The notes under the pieces were generated by a model that saw nothing but the letters and a program-made list of their open reading frames with translations, was not told the DNA's origin and made no database searches. 37,147 nt of DNA from NCBI GenBank assembly GCA_021777055.1, contig JAIQZO010000074.1, positions 1 through 37,147 on the forward strand. Reading direction: 5' to 3'. The stretch comes from Candidatus Anammoxibacter sp. GTDB lineage: Bacteria; Planctomycetota; Brocadiia; Brocadiales; Anammoxibacteraceae. This document shows, piece by piece, positions 24,875-33,642 of this stretch (position 1 is the first letter of the stretch; the number at the start of each line of letters is the position of its first letter). The position numbers and the translations under genes were made by a program.

Positions 24875-26135
24875 TTTCCCTCTTAATCCGTGCCCCCAAG
24901 GCAGATAACTTTTCTTCTATCCTTTCGTACCCCCTGTCTATATGATAAAGCCGATCAACCTCCGTTATCCCTTTTGCGGCTAACCCTGCAAGTATTAGAC
25001 TCGCACTTGCCCTCAGATCCGAAGCCATTACCCTTGTTCCGCATAATGAGCTTACACCGTTAATAATAGACCTGTTGTTCTCAATCTTTATATCAGCACC
25101 CATCCTTGCCAGCTCAAAAGTATGCATAAATCTATCAGGAAACACGTTTTCCGTTACCACACTATTCCCATTGGCAAGGCTTAACAAAGCGGTAAATTGC
25201 GCCTGCATATCTGTTGGTAATCCAGGATATGGCAAAGTTGATATATCTATATGTTTAAATTCCCCGGTACACGAAACTTGGCACTCCTGTTTGCTCTGAT
25301 TCTCAATTTTAACGCCAACCTCGCGTAACTTTTCAACAACTGTTGTCAAATCATCAACACAAATATTCTTTAATGTGATATTACCTCTGGTAATAGCACC
25401 CGCAACCATAAAAGTACCAGCCTCAATTCTATCCGGAATCACATCATGTTCAACTCCAGACAATCTTTCCACACCGTCAATTGTTATGGTACTCTCACCA
25501 ATCCCTTGTATCTTTGCCCCGGCCTTGTTCAGAAAGTTTGCAACGTCTTGTATCTCCGGTTCCCTCGCGGCATTTAAAATCGTTGTTCTTCCTTCCGCAA
25601 GAACAGCGGCCATTATGGTATTACCAGTGCCCAACACAGTAGGACCATTGCTTCCAGCAAGATCTACAGTTGCCCCTTTAAGTTTGTCTGCCTCAGCAAC
25701 TATGTATCCGTCCTCCAACTTAATCTCGGCACCAAGTGCCCGTAAACCCTTAATATGTAAATCCACCGCCCGATTTCCGATAACACATCCTCCAGGTAGA
25801 GACACCTTCGCCCTCTTGCGTCTACCAAGCAAAGGCCCCAATACACAGATAGACCCCCTCATCTTTTTTACATGCTCATATGGAGCGATTACATCGGATT
25901 CATCTTCAACAGAAACTTCAATAGTATTCTCGCTTTTATATTCAATTACGATTCCAAGGCCTTTAAGGATCTGACAAAGAGTCTTCACGTCCGTCAGATT
26001 TGGGACATTCCCCAAAACAGACTTACCTTCCAACAAAATACAGGATGCCAATATTGGTAACGAAGCATTCTTTGAACCACTAATCTTAACAACACCTTCC
26101 AGCGGCCGTTCACCTTCGATCACCATCATTTCCAT
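24867..26135 (-). CDS. murA: UDP-N-acetylglucosamine 1-carboxyvinyltransferase
   Basis: The 422-residue enzyme transfers enolpyruvate from PEP to UDP-GlcNAc, the first committed step of peptidoglycan precursor synthesis in the cytoplasm. The substrate loop has Cys117 in LPGGCVIGNRAVDLH, the residue alkylated by fosfomycin in sensitive enzymes. 'SGSKNASLPILAS' near the start holds the catalytic Lys22-Asn23 pair. AAGGT lies 8 nt before ATG 26135. Presence of murA supports a peptidoglycan-making cell. It follows prmC by 183 bp filled with a repeat. Confidence 0.96.
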   Translation of the reverse strand: MEMMVIEGERPLEGVVKISGSKNASLPILASCILLEGKSVLGNVPNLTDVKTLCQILKGLGIVIEYKSENTIEVSVEDESDVIAPYEHVKKMRGSICVLGPLLGRRKRAKVSLPGGCVIGNRAVDLHIKGLRALGAEIKLEDGYIVAEADKLKGATVDLAGSNGPTVLGTGNTIMAAVLAEGRTTILNAAREPEIQDVANFLNKAGAKIQGIGESTITIDGVERLSGVEHDVIPDRIEAGTFMVAGAITRGNITLKNICVDDLTTVVEKLREVGVKIENQSKQECQVSCTGEFKHIDISTLPYPGLPTDMQAQFTALLSLANGNSVVTENVFPDRFMHTFELARMGADIKIENNRSIINGVSSLCGTRVMASDLRASASLILAGLAAKGITEVDRLYHIDRGYERIEEKLSALGARIKRERY

Positions 26136-26202
26136 ACTTTTCTACCTTATATTGGCACTGATTTAAATTTAAACATAACATAAAAAAATTACATAAATTG
26201 CG

Positions 26203-26332
26203 CATGCAACTCTCAGATTTACGTTAGATTTGGTTCAAACTGATTGAACCAAACCTGAAGCACGCTTCGCCGTGTTGTGTCTTTGGCGATTAAAGTCCGG
26301 ACAAAGATAATGCAAAGATCAGTGTTGCATAC
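26203..26332. mobile_element. Dispersed repeat family 3, copy a
   Basis: A 130-bp element with imperfect inverted ends (ATGCAACTCT left, AGTGTTGCAT right) and a central hairpin TTTGGTTCA...TGAACCAAA. It matches 29551-29682 along its length. Its right end runs into prmC and supplies that gene's last three codons and stop. Confidence 0.6.
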
Positions 26333-27323
26333 TTAATTTATTAAATGCTTCGTCCTTAATCATTTTCCTGATAACCACAACCCTGTCGATCCGCTGGAGA
26401 TCTTTAACACTCTTTATAAATTGCAAGCCCTGCACCACACCAACACTCATTATCAAATCTTTTACAGAATCCAGCTGTTTATCTCCAATTTCAAGAATCA
26501 AAAAACCGCCATCCTTAAGCCAAAAAGTGGCATCTGTTAATATTCTTTTATAGAATGCAAGTCCTTCATCACCGGCAATCAAAGAGATTTCCGGTTCATG
26601 GTGTATCACTTCAGGAGCAAGAAAATGCAGTTCATCTTCAGCAACGTATGGTGGATTTGATACTATAAAATCCGCTCGTAAATCTTTAAAATCAGTTCCA
26701 AACGGTTCAAAGAGATCGCCATGTATGAACATCACACTCTCTTCAACCATATTTCTCTTCGCATTAGCTTTTGCCACTTCCAGCGCTTTACCGGAAATGT
26801 CAGAAGCAAAAACCCTGGCACATTTTAGCATGATCGCAATAGATATCCCTATGTTTCCGCTGCCAGTACAGATGTCAAAAATATTTATAAAGCCTTCATC
26901 ACCAATCTCTCTATCATTAACTATCTCTAGAACCAATTCCACTATAATCTCTGTTTCAGGCCTTGGAATCAACACATCCTGGTTGACGAAGAAGCTGTTT
27001 GACATAAACTCCGTATGCCCTAATATGTATTGTAATGGCTCCCTTTTTAAACGACGCTTAATCATCGAGACCAGAGATAATACCTCCTCAGCCTCTATCT
27101 TTCTTTCACTTCCCGTATAAAGGTTTATGATCTTGCAGTTAATGGTCTTAGCAACTAGTAATTCAGCTTCCAGCCTCGGAGTCTCTATATTCGCATCCTT
27201 AAACAAACGTGCCAGATCGTTAAGGATATCTTTTATTGTTAAATGACAACATAACCAATTGCTAAAAACACGCTCTGTTTTTCCATTGCAGCAATACTCT
27301 CCATTTTCAACAATATTATCCAT
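26319..27323 (-). CDS. prmC: Release factor glutamine methyltransferase
   Basis: A 334-residue SAM-dependent enzyme that methylates the GGQ glutamine of release factors. The SAM motif is [12 protein letters not shown] (150-161), and the catalytic NPPY is at 223-226. Before the usual family start ([14 protein letters not shown], residue 28) there is an extra Cys-containing N-terminus, with no in-frame ATG to begin later. ATG 27323 overlaps the prfA stop by 8 bases, so its substrate's gene is coupled upstream. The tail beyond '[10 protein letters not shown]' is extended, and its final Met-Gln-His is encoded by a repeat element. Confidence 0.94.
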   Translation of the reverse strand: MDNIVENGEYCCNGKTERVFSNWLCCHLTIKDILNDLARLFKDANIETPRLEAELLVAKTINCKIINLYTGSERKIEAEEVLSLVSMIKRRLKREPLQYILGHTEFMSNSFFVNQDVLIPRPETEIIVELVLEIVNDREIGDEGFINIFDICTGSGNIGISIAIMLKCARVFASDISGKALEVAKANAKRNMVEESVMFIHGDLFEPFGTDFKDLRADFIVSNPPYVAEDELHFLAPEVIHHEPEISLIAGDEGLAFYKRILTDATFWLKDGGFLILEIGDKQLDSVKDLIMSVGVVQGLQFIKSVKDLQRIDRVVVIRKMIKDEAFNKLSMQH

Positions 27324-28416
27324 TTTCTATTAAACGCTTAAACTCTACCTCTTCATAATGTTTTATCAGGTTGGAGACTAATTCATCAAGGGAACCATTC
27401 ACTATATTTTCAAGATCAAACAGGTCAAGAAGAATCCGATGATCAGTTACCCTGTTTTGAGGATAATTATAGGTGCGAATCTTTTCGCTCCTTTCTCCCG
27501 AACCAATCTGGCTCTTCCTTTCCTCGGCACGTTCATTATGTTTCATACTTTCGAAGTGTTCATAAAGTCTACTCCTCAATATTCGCATAGCTTTTGCCTT
27601 GTTTTTATGCTGGGATTTCTCGTCCTGACATTTTACCACCAATCCTGTAGGTTTATGCACTATTCTAATAGCCGAGCTCGTTTTGTTAACCTTTTGTCCG
27701 CCAGGTCCTGACGATCTAAATGTATCAATTTCAAGATCTGTAGGGTTAATATCAATCTCAACTGACTCTACTTCAGGAAGAATGGCCACTGTCGCTGCTG
27801 ACGTATGAATCCGACCTGATGCCTCAGTAGATGGCACCCTTTGCACCCTATGGGTACCACTCTCATACCTCAGTTTTCTATACACACCGTCACCTTCAAT
27901 AGAGAATACTATCTCCTTAAAGCCTCCAATATCAGTTTGATTGCTATCAAAGATCTCAGTTTTCCACCCCTGTATTTCCGCAAACTTGGTATACATCCTG
28001 AATAAATCCGCAGCAAAAAGAGCAGCCTCTCCCCCACCGGTACCAGCCCTTATCTCAGCGATAACGTTTTTCATCGATTCTTTGTTTTCAGTAAGAAATA
28101 ACTGCTTTATTTCTTTAAATGTATTCTCTTCCTTCTCAACTAGGCTGGTTAATTCCTCTTCTGCCATTTCCTTTAGATCTTTATCTGCACTTCCATCACC
28201 AAGAATAACCTCTGCATCATTTTTCTGGTCAATAATATCCTTAAGTTCCCTGTATTTCTCTGAAAGCTTTGCCAGACCGCCAATCTCTTTTATATATGTC
28301 GTATACAGAACATTATTATCCAAGACATCCTGATCAGATATTAATTTCTCAAGTTCGCAGTACCTTTCGTTTGTTCTCTTCAGTTTATCTAGAATCTTAT
28401 TATTTATCTCAGACAT
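27316..28416 (-). CDS. prfA: Peptide chain release factor 1
   Basis: The 366-residue factor ends translation at UAA and UAG. The codon-recognition tripeptide is PST (195-197) in '[18 protein letters not shown]', the RF1-type PxT; RF2 would have SPF. The GGQ motif is at 239-241 in [16 protein letters not shown]; Gln241 is the target of the PrmC encoded next. Length is normal. It lies downstream of rpmE, separated by about 670 bp that contain repeat family 2 copy c. Confidence 0.97.
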   Translation of the reverse strand: MSEINNKILDKLKRTNERYCELEKLISDQDVLDNNVLYTTYIKEIGGLAKLSEKYRELKDIIDQKNDAEVILGDGSADKDLKEMAEEELTSLVEKEENTFKEIKQLFLTENKESMKNVIAEIRAGTGGGEAALFAADLFRMYTKFAEIQGWKTEIFDSNQTDIGGFKEIVFSIEGDGVYRKLRYESGTHRVQRVPSTEASGRIHTSAATVAILPEVESVEIDINPTDLEIDTFRSSGPGGQKVNKTSSAIRIVHKPTGLVVKCQDEKSQHKNKAKAMRILRSRLYEHFESMKHNERAEERKSQIGSGERSEKIRTYNYPQNRVTDHRILLDLFDLENIVNGSLDELVSNLIKHYEEVEFKRLIENG

Positions 28417-28778
28417 ATATTATTTGTTTGTTCTATTCAAAATATTGAAATAGCAGCCTTGTAGAGTGCTACTAGACGTTTTTTTTCAAAATCCAGCAAG
28501 AATCCAGCAAAAACGATATTGCTATTAACGGTATGCTTAATATACACAACAAGGTCAGAAATTGAAGTTCCGGCAATTTATTTATTCTCTGATCATAATT
28601 ATAGCATTATAGCGTATAAACAAGGAGTGGGATAAATCTGTCAATAATCAAAACACAACGGCACTACCGGTAGACAGTAAAGTCCAAACCTAACGAAAGC
28701 TAAAACCAGGATTTATGACCTCGCTAAACTTGCGAAGCAAGGAAGGCAGGGTAATATTAACCATTTTAGATTCCATAA
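28417..28778. other. Intergenic DNA, nothing recognised
   Basis: Between the prfA start and repeat family 2 copy c I see no gene, tRNA or clear promoter. The stretch is AT-rich with a short direct repeat, AATCCAGCAA, near 28490. Confidence 0.4.
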
Positions 28779-28985
28779 TGCGGCAAAGCCGCAACCACAT
28801 TGTGAATATAGAATTCAAAATAAAGTATAGATTTGTAGTCCTTCCACCAAATTATTAATCGTAAAACTATATTAACCTTCCGGCTCCAGCTTTCTGTTGT
28901 TCTAACTCCTCGCTCCTGAATTCTGCGTCTAAAGAAAAACTACAAAATTAACACCGAAAAAATTTTTATAAGTTATACAAAATAG
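28779..28985 (+). repeat. Dispersed repeat family 2, copy c
   Basis: It begins with the same perfect hairpin TGCGGCAAAGCCGCA (28779-28793) and ends with AAAAACTACAAAATT followed by a T-rich arm and TTATAA. The centre has diverged from copies a and b but aligns by eye. It lies between rpmE and prfA. Confidence 0.6.
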
Positions 28986-29083
28986 AAGCCTCTTCTTTAC
29001 AAATCTATTCTTTTATAGTTAAATTGTTAAAATCATATGCTTATGAAAACTGCAAACAGGAGTTCCACCGATTTCCCCATCTC

Positions 29084-29293
29084 CTATTTAGCCTTTGTCT
29101 TTTCGTACCTTCTTTTAAACTTTTCTATACGGCCTGCACTATCCAGAAATTTCTGTTTTCCAGTGTAAAAAGGATGGCATTTTGAGCAGATTTCAACAAC
29201 AATCTTACTCTTCGTAGACCTGGTTGTAAATGTTTCCCCGCAACCACATGACACAGTCGCGTCCTCATATTTAGGATGAATCCCTTTTTTCAT
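29084..29293 (-). CDS. rpmE: Ribosomal protein L31, zinc-binding type
   Basis: A 69-residue 50S protein, [20 protein letters not shown], with the zinc-ribbon cysteines CGC and CSKC and the tail '[24 protein letters not shown]'. The zinc-containing form is usual in zinc-replete cells. A GGAG 7 nt upstream of ATG 29293 supports this start; an upstream in-frame ATG at 29383 would add 30 unrelated residues. It leads the rpmE, prfA, prmC, murA group. The region 29294-29550 shows no certain promoter. Confidence 0.95.
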   Translation of the reverse strand: MKKGIHPKYEDATVSCGCGETFTTRSTKSKIVVEICSKCHPFYTGKQKFLDSAGRIEKFKRRYEKTKAK

Positions 29294-29550
29294 TTCATAC
29301 TCCAATCTATATAACACAAAATAACACAAAGCGGAATAACCGCGACAAAAAACAAATAACTGCTCAAAGTTCACAGAAAACACAAAGAAGAGATAGATTG
29401 TTTTATCTCAACGTTCTCAACACTCTCTACAGTTAAGAAAAAAACATAATCGCTAAACTATTTTACAGCCAGATTTTATCATAGTGTATAATTAGCTGCA
29501 ACAAAAAAAACCAAATACACGTTTTAAGGGACGTGCATGTAATAAATTAT

Positions 29551-29682
29551 ATATCTAACGCTCAGATTTACGCTAGATTGGTTCAAATTGATTAAACCAA
29601 ACCCGAAGCAGACATCAGCAACGTTGAAGACTTGGCGATTGAAGTTTGGACAATGGTAATGTGAAAATGAGTGTTACATACA
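29551..29682. mobile_element. Dispersed repeat family 3, copy b
   Basis: It aligns with 26203-26332: CTCAGATTTACG near the left, the TTGGTT...AACCAA hairpin, GGCGATTGAAG in the right half, and GAGTGTTACATAC at the right end. It codes for nothing and lies between the divergent rpmE and rpmH genes. Confidence 0.6.
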
Positions 29683-29771
29683 CAATATTTATAGTACGTA
29701 CGTTCCTAAGCAATAAAATGTAAATTCTATAACTTTTAAAAGGCAAAACCCTGTAATTGGTTTTGTAAAGC

Positions 29772-29800
29772 TTGACAATTTAATAATATTAAAATATAAT
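29772..29800 (+). promoter_or_regulatory. Consensus sigma-70 promoter upstream of rpmH
   Basis: TTGACA (29772-29777), exactly 17 bp, then TATAAT (29795-29800): both boxes match the consensus fully. The predicted transcript starts near 29807, leaving a leader of about 95 nt before rpmH. A perfect promoter fits a highly expressed ribosomal protein gene. Confidence 0.8.
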
Positions 29801-29902
29801 CTTCATCTTATTACATTATAATAATATACATTATTCACCAGAGTATACAACAGCTCAACAAGTAACCTTGTTAATTTGTAAACTGGGAAACACGAAAAGA
29901 TT

Positions 29903-30037
29903 ATGAAAATTAGAATCAGAAAAAGCAGCAAGAAAAGAATAAGCATGTGTGGTTTTAGAAGTAGGATGAAAACAAGGGGCGGCAGAGCTATTATCAGAAG
30001 ACGAAGGGCCATGGGTAGAAAATTCAATACCGCATAA
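29903..30037 (+). CDS. rpmH: Ribosomal protein L34
   Basis: A 44-residue, very basic protein: [18 protein letters not shown], then [20 protein letters not shown] and RKFNTA. The 'GFRxRMKTxGGRxxxxRRRxxGR' pattern is diagnostic of L34, a 50S subunit protein. The N-terminus differs from the usual MKRTxQPS but keeps the S-K-K-R spacing. It is easily missed because of its size. In most bacteria rnpA follows; here the next gene on this strand is a DAHP synthase and no rnpA is visible. Confidence 0.92.
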   Translation: MKIRIRKSSKKRISMCGFRSRMKTRGGRAIIRRRRAMGRKFNTA

Positions 30038-30065
30038 GTGAAACACTGACAATGTCAAAATTGTT

Positions 30066-30124
30066 ATACTCAACGGGGACATAAATAAAACATTTGGTTA
30101 TTCATTTATGCCTCCGTTGAGTAT
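30066..30124. terminator. Long hairpin after rpmH
   Basis: ATACTCAACGG (30066-30076) pairs with CCGTTGAGTAT (30114-30124), and inside it CATAAAT pairs with ATTTATG. The stem is about 20 bp with small bulges. It lies 28 bp after the rpmH stop and may end or protect that transcript, although no clear U-run follows. Confidence 0.5.
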
Positions 30125-30138
30125 ATTATTCATGCCAC

Positions 30139-30167
30139 TTTACAAGCCGACAACAATTTAATATATA
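30139..30167 (+). promoter_or_regulatory. Possible promoter of the DAHP synthase gene
   Basis: TTTACA (30139-30144), 17 bp, TATATA (30162-30167). The boxes are imperfect but the spacing is right, and the predicted start near 30174 leaves about 30 nt before ATG 30205. A weaker call than the rpmH promoter. Confidence 0.4.
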
Positions 30168-30204
30168 ACGACTTACGTATCAGAAAAGCAGAGGCAATTA
30201 TTCC

Positions 30205-31218
30205 ATGATTATAGTTTTAAAACCAGATGCTAAGAAACTGGACACCGACAATCTTCTAAAAAAGATAGAAGATGCAAACCTGAAACCTATCCTACTGGAA
30301 GGTACACATAGAAGTGTTATCGCAGTTATTGGTGATGAAAGAAAAATGCCGGCTGAATTTTTAGAGGCACAGCCAGGGGTTGAAAAAACTATGCCAATTC
30401 TTGCCCCTTATAAGATTGCTAGCAGAGAGACAAAAATAGACAACACTGAAATAAAAATAGGGGAAAACACACTAGGTGGAAAAAAAGTTGGTGTAATTGC
30501 CGGACCATGCACAGTTGAAAGCGAAGAACAGATAGTCTCTGTAGCAAAAATAGTTAAAGCTAGCGGAGCAATAGCTCTACGCGGTGGAGCTTTTAAACCA
30601 AGGACAAATCCTTATTCATTTCAGGGGTTACAGGAAGAAGGGCTTAAATATCTCGCTACTGCCAGAAAAGAGACAGGACTGCCAATCGTAACGGAAGTGC
30701 TTAGTGAAAAGAGCATAGACATGGTTGCCAAGTATACGGATGTAATACAGATTGGAACCAGAAATATGGCAAACTTTGAGCTACTTAAAGCCGTTGGAGA
30801 AGTCAAGAAGCCCGTTATTCTTAAACGAGGCATGGCTGCAACCCTGGAAGAGTTCCTTCAAGCAGCAGAATATATTCTTTCACAAGATAACCCCAATGTT
30901 ATCTTATGTGAAAGAGGAATCAGGACATTTGAGACCCACACAAGGTTTACATTATCTTTAAGCATTGTTCCTCAACTAAAAGAACTTACACATCTCCCTG
31001 TTATAGTTGATCCTAGTCATGGCACAGGTAAAAGAAACCTAGTGAACCCAATGTCAAAAGGTGCGGTAGCAGTTGGCGCAGACGGATTATTAATAGAAGT
31101 TCATCACGACCCAGAGGCATCTTTTGTTGACGGACCACAAACAATAAATGAAGATGATTTCAAAACACTGATGTTGGAATTAAAACCTATTGCCAACGCA
31201 GTCAATAGAGAAGCATAA
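30205..31218 (+). CDS. aroF: 3-deoxy-7-phosphoheptulonate (DAHP) synthase, type I-beta
   Basis: The 337-residue enzyme joins PEP and erythrose 4-phosphate, the first step of the shikimate pathway. Residues 1-70 form an N-terminal ferredoxin-like domain as in the Thermotoga-type enzyme, where it mediates feedback inhibition. The barrel has IAGPCTVES (98-106), 'RGGAFKPRTNPYSFQG' and VDPSHGTGKR (268-277). Metal ligands by family comparison: Cys102, His272, Glu298, Asp309. It is in the same superfamily as the KdsA at 12259. It stands alone on the plus strand, followed by a hairpin at 31319-31345. Confidence 0.93.
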   Translation: MIIVLKPDAKKLDTDNLLKKIEDANLKPILLEGTHRSVIAVIGDERKMPAEFLEAQPGVEKTMPILAPYKIASRETKIDNTEIKIGENTLGGKKVGVIAGPCTVESEEQIVSVAKIVKASGAIALRGGAFKPRTNPYSFQGLQEEGLKYLATARKETGLPIVTEVLSEKSIDMVAKYTDVIQIGTRNMANFELLKAVGEVKKPVILKRGMAATLEEFLQAAEYILSQDNPNVILCERGIRTFETHTRFTLSLSIVPQLKELTHLPVIVDPSHGTGKRNLVNPMSKGAVAVGADGLLIEVHHDPEASFVDGPQTINEDDFKTLMLELKPIANAVNREA

Positions 31219-31318
31219 ATACCACTAATATTATAAAAACAGTTGTCGTTGACCTTTTATCGGCAATTATCTTGAAATATCAGCCAGGAATAATAAAGCA
31301 AAACAAGTTTGAGACAAA

Positions 31319-31345
31319 GACCCCAATTACCAACTAATTGGGGTC
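31319..31345. terminator. 11-bp perfect stem, 5-nt loop
   Basis: GACCCCAATTA (31319-31329) and TAATTGGGGTC (31335-31345) are exact complements. It lies 100 bp after the aroF stop and just before the next gene. No U-run follows on the plus strand, so termination is uncertain; it could also hide the ribosome site of the next gene. Confidence 0.45.
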
Positions 31346-31367
31346 ACACCAACAAGAAACCTTATCG

Positions 31368-31844
31368 ATGCGCAGAAAAGACAAAAAAATTACAGACAAT
31401 AATGAAATTGAAGAGATTCTGCATTCAGCAATGATAGGCAGATTAGGAACAACACTTAACAACATACCCTACATCACACCAGTAAACTTTGTCTATTATG
31501 ACGGGAAAGTTTTATTACACAGTGCAAATTCCGGACACAAACTTGACAACATTAAGGCAAACAATAATGTATGTTTTGAAATAGAAGATGCTGGTCCACC
31601 GGTTATTAAAGACCCTATTTGTGCATCTACTGTTATCTACAGAAGCGTTATAATGTTTTGCAAGGCATCCATTCTCCAGGATAACACTGAAAAGTTTAGT
31701 GCACTAAAAAAAATGATAGAAAAGTACACAAACAAACCGTTTCTAGGATCATTTACCGATAGTATCTTAGGCAGAGTCACGGTTATCGAACTATCCATAG
31801 AAAGCATGACTGCAAAGATAAGCCCGGCTAAGGTTCAGTATTAG
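31368..31844 (+). CDS. FMN-binding split-barrel protein, pyridoxamine 5'-phosphate oxidase / NimA-like
   Basis: A 158-residue protein beginning MRRKDKKITDNNEIEEILHS, the usual opening of the NimA-like branch of the pyridoxamine phosphate oxidase family. 'GRLGTTLNNIPYITPVNFVYYDGKVLLHSA' and 'GHKLDNIKANNNVCFEI' form the FMN-binding barrel. Such proteins are flavin-dependent reductases of unknown substrate; some reduce nitroimidazoles. I chose ATG 31368; a TTG 30 bases upstream falls in the hairpin. The gene ends 10 bp from the convergent thioredoxin-TPR gene. Confidence 0.8.
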   Translation: MRRKDKKITDNNEIEEILHSAMIGRLGTTLNNIPYITPVNFVYYDGKVLLHSANSGHKLDNIKANNNVCFEIEDAGPPVIKDPICASTVIYRSVIMFCKASILQDNTEKFSALKKMIEKYTNKPFLGSFTDSILGRVTVIELSIESMTAKISPAKVQY

Positions 31845-31854
31845 AATAGTTTTC

Positions 31855-33036
31855 TTATTGATTTGCCCACTGTATTGCAATCTCTTTCTCTTCTTTTGCA
31901 TTTTCATCAAGCCCCAGTTTTTTACACACATCAGACAATGCATTGTGAGCACTTGCGTAATTTGGCTTAACCTCTATGGCCTTTTCAAATTCGTACTTAG
32001 CTTTCTCATAATCACCATTTCCCAGATAACTAAACCCTTGCAACAAGTGAGGGATCGCTTTTTCGTATGCCAACAACTCCTCCTGTTTATCTCTTACAAC
32101 TGCATCGCGGGACCCATTATATCCAAGATTCTCCGGTGGCATCTCATCATACTCTTGAGTCGAATTATATGACGGATCATACTCTTTTTTATTAGCATTC
32201 AAACTTACCAATTCATTTACCTTATTACCGGTTCCCTCTTTCTTTGTTACCTTTAAAACCGAACCAGCATCATTGTTTACCCTATCTTTTGATATAAACT
32301 CTATCATCTCATTCAACTGTTTCAGTTCTCTCTTTGTTACCTGATGATCAGGATCTATTTCTAATGCTTTTAAATAATTTTTCTCCGCACTCTTTAAAAT
32401 TGATATATCTTTTGCATCATATCCATTTCTATAATTGATGCTGCCTTTTAGATAGTATAGATAATGATAATCTGGATTATAGTCTATGGCCATATCTATA
32501 TACCTGTTAGCTTCAGCATATTCATTTACTTCATTACTGTCATACGCTTTATTACTATATAGTTTTGAAATTTTTTTCTTAATCGCAGCCACAAACTCTG
32601 CAGTAGTCCAATTTCCTTGTTTTCTAAATGGATGTAATTGTTTTGCATCCATATCAAAAGAAGGAATTGAAACATAAAAAGATGGATATCCGGTACAACC
32701 ATATCTTTTCTCAAGAGATTTCTCTGCCTTACCGTTATCAGGGTTAATCTCTACCTTTAATATGTTTGCCAATACTCTCTTTAATTCATTAGATCCAAGA
32801 TAATCCTTTTCCATTTTCTTACACCACCCACACCAATCAGTCTTAAAATAGACAATTAAAGGCAGATCATCTTTCATGGATAAACTAAGCGCATTTTCAT
32901 ATCCCAGCGCACCATAAAACCAGTTTTCAACGTTCCGTGCAAATAGACTCTTTGGGCAAACCAATATAACGATAAACAATACTGAAAAGAGAGAAAAGGC
33001 AGAAAAGAGGTTAAAAAAATGAGATCTTCTAATCAT
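31855..33036 (-). CDS. Exported thioredoxin-fold protein with TPR repeats
   Basis: A 393-residue protein. A signal peptide (about 1-34, hydrophobic 'LFSVLFIVILVC') probably ends at SLFA. A thioredoxin-like domain follows with the redox motif Cys69-Gly-Trp-Cys72 in KTDWCGWCKKME and a cis-Pro in 'GYPSFYVS'. TPR-like helices lie at about 170-250 and again at 330-390 ('GDYEKAKYEFEKAIEVKPNYASAHNALSDV'). It probably acts in thiol reduction or disulfide exchange outside the cytoplasm, with TPRs for protein contact; the partner is unknown. AAAGGAG precedes ATG 33036, and a copy of the repeated promoter module lies about 80 bp upstream. Confidence 0.82.
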   Translation of the reverse strand: MIRRSHFFNLFSAFSLFSVLFIVILVCPKSLFARNVENWFYGALGYENALSLSMKDDLPLIVYFKTDWCGWCKKMEKDYLGSNELKRVLANILKVEINPDNGKAEKSLEKRYGCTGYPSFYVSIPSFDMDAKQLHPFRKQGNWTTAEFVAAIKKKISKLYSNKAYDSNEVNEYAEANRYIDMAIDYNPDYHYLYYLKGSINYRNGYDAKDISILKSAEKNYLKALEIDPDHQVTKRELKQLNEMIEFISKDRVNNDAGSVLKVTKKEGTGNKVNELVSLNANKKEYDPSYNSTQEYDEMPPENLGYNGSRDAVVRDKQEELLAYEKAIPHLLQGFSYLGNGDYEKAKYEFEKAIEVKPNYASAHNALSDVCKKLGLDENAKEEKEIAIQWANQ

Positions 33037-33112
33037 TTCAGAACACTCCTTTGTTGAAGATTATAAAGTAGTTGCAATCCTTACAGTTATAATATACTTA
33101 ACGTATCTTTTA

Positions 33113-33213
33113 ATAAAACATATATCACAATATTTACCCCTTGTCAAACATGGGAAACTTACCTGAATCATCGCTTGTAGGGTATAGCATTACAAACCTT
33201 GTAAGGGGTTTCG
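33113..33213 (-). promoter_or_regulatory. Repeated promoter module, copy 3, upstream of the thioredoxin-TPR gene
   Basis: On the minus strand: TTTGTA-N11-TACAAG (33196-33174), 26 bp, TTGACA (33147-33142), 17 bp, TATATG (33124-33119), predicted start near 33112, then a 76-nt leader to ATG 33036. The 26-bp spacer here is largely unlike that of copies 1, 2 and 4, yet the spacing is the same. This is the best-placed copy for driving a gene. Confidence 0.7.
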
Positions 33214-33642
33214 CTGGAAGGCGATAACCTCTAATTGACAAACTAGCAACATAGATTGGGCATAACATACTTTTTAACATATGCTTACACCTGTAACACA
33301 TAGAAAAACATTCCATAGTTTTAAAATAATCTTTGAATGAAGAATTTTTTAAAAAAAATATTTTTTACTATCAATTAAAAGTACCATAATTATGGTTTAA
33401 AACAGAAAACGGGCCTTTCAATATATTTCATATTCGTCCTTAGGACCTTGCACCATACCTGGCTGTAATGAATACAAGTACTTTCGCAGTGTTTACAGAA
33501 TGTTAAAGGAATGTTAGTATAAACGTAGCAAAAAGGTCTGAACTGGATTAATCAATGACAATGGCCTCATTAGTTAGCAGATTAAAATTACCAATCAAAG
33601 ATTAAAGACCATGGCTATCACTATTAAAAAGGATTATATGTT
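33214..33642. other. Intergenic DNA before the BNR gene, nothing firm
   Basis: AT-rich, with no gene recognised. TTTACA near 33494 and TATAAA near 33520 are too far apart (about 20 bp) for a good promoter. A weak continuation of the promoter-module repeat may extend to about 33310. Confidence 0.35.

Noticed and set aside
25375..25974. 199-codon plus-strand open frame
   Set aside because: It is antisense to murA, whose motifs and length are certain; no ribosome site and a low-complexity product.
29294..29383. Longer N-terminus for L31
   Set aside because: The extra 30 residues are unrelated to the family, and GGAG supports the start at 29293.
33480..33530. Promoter for the BNR-repeat gene
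   Set aside because: TTTACA and TATAAA are about 20 bp apart, beyond the usual 16-18.
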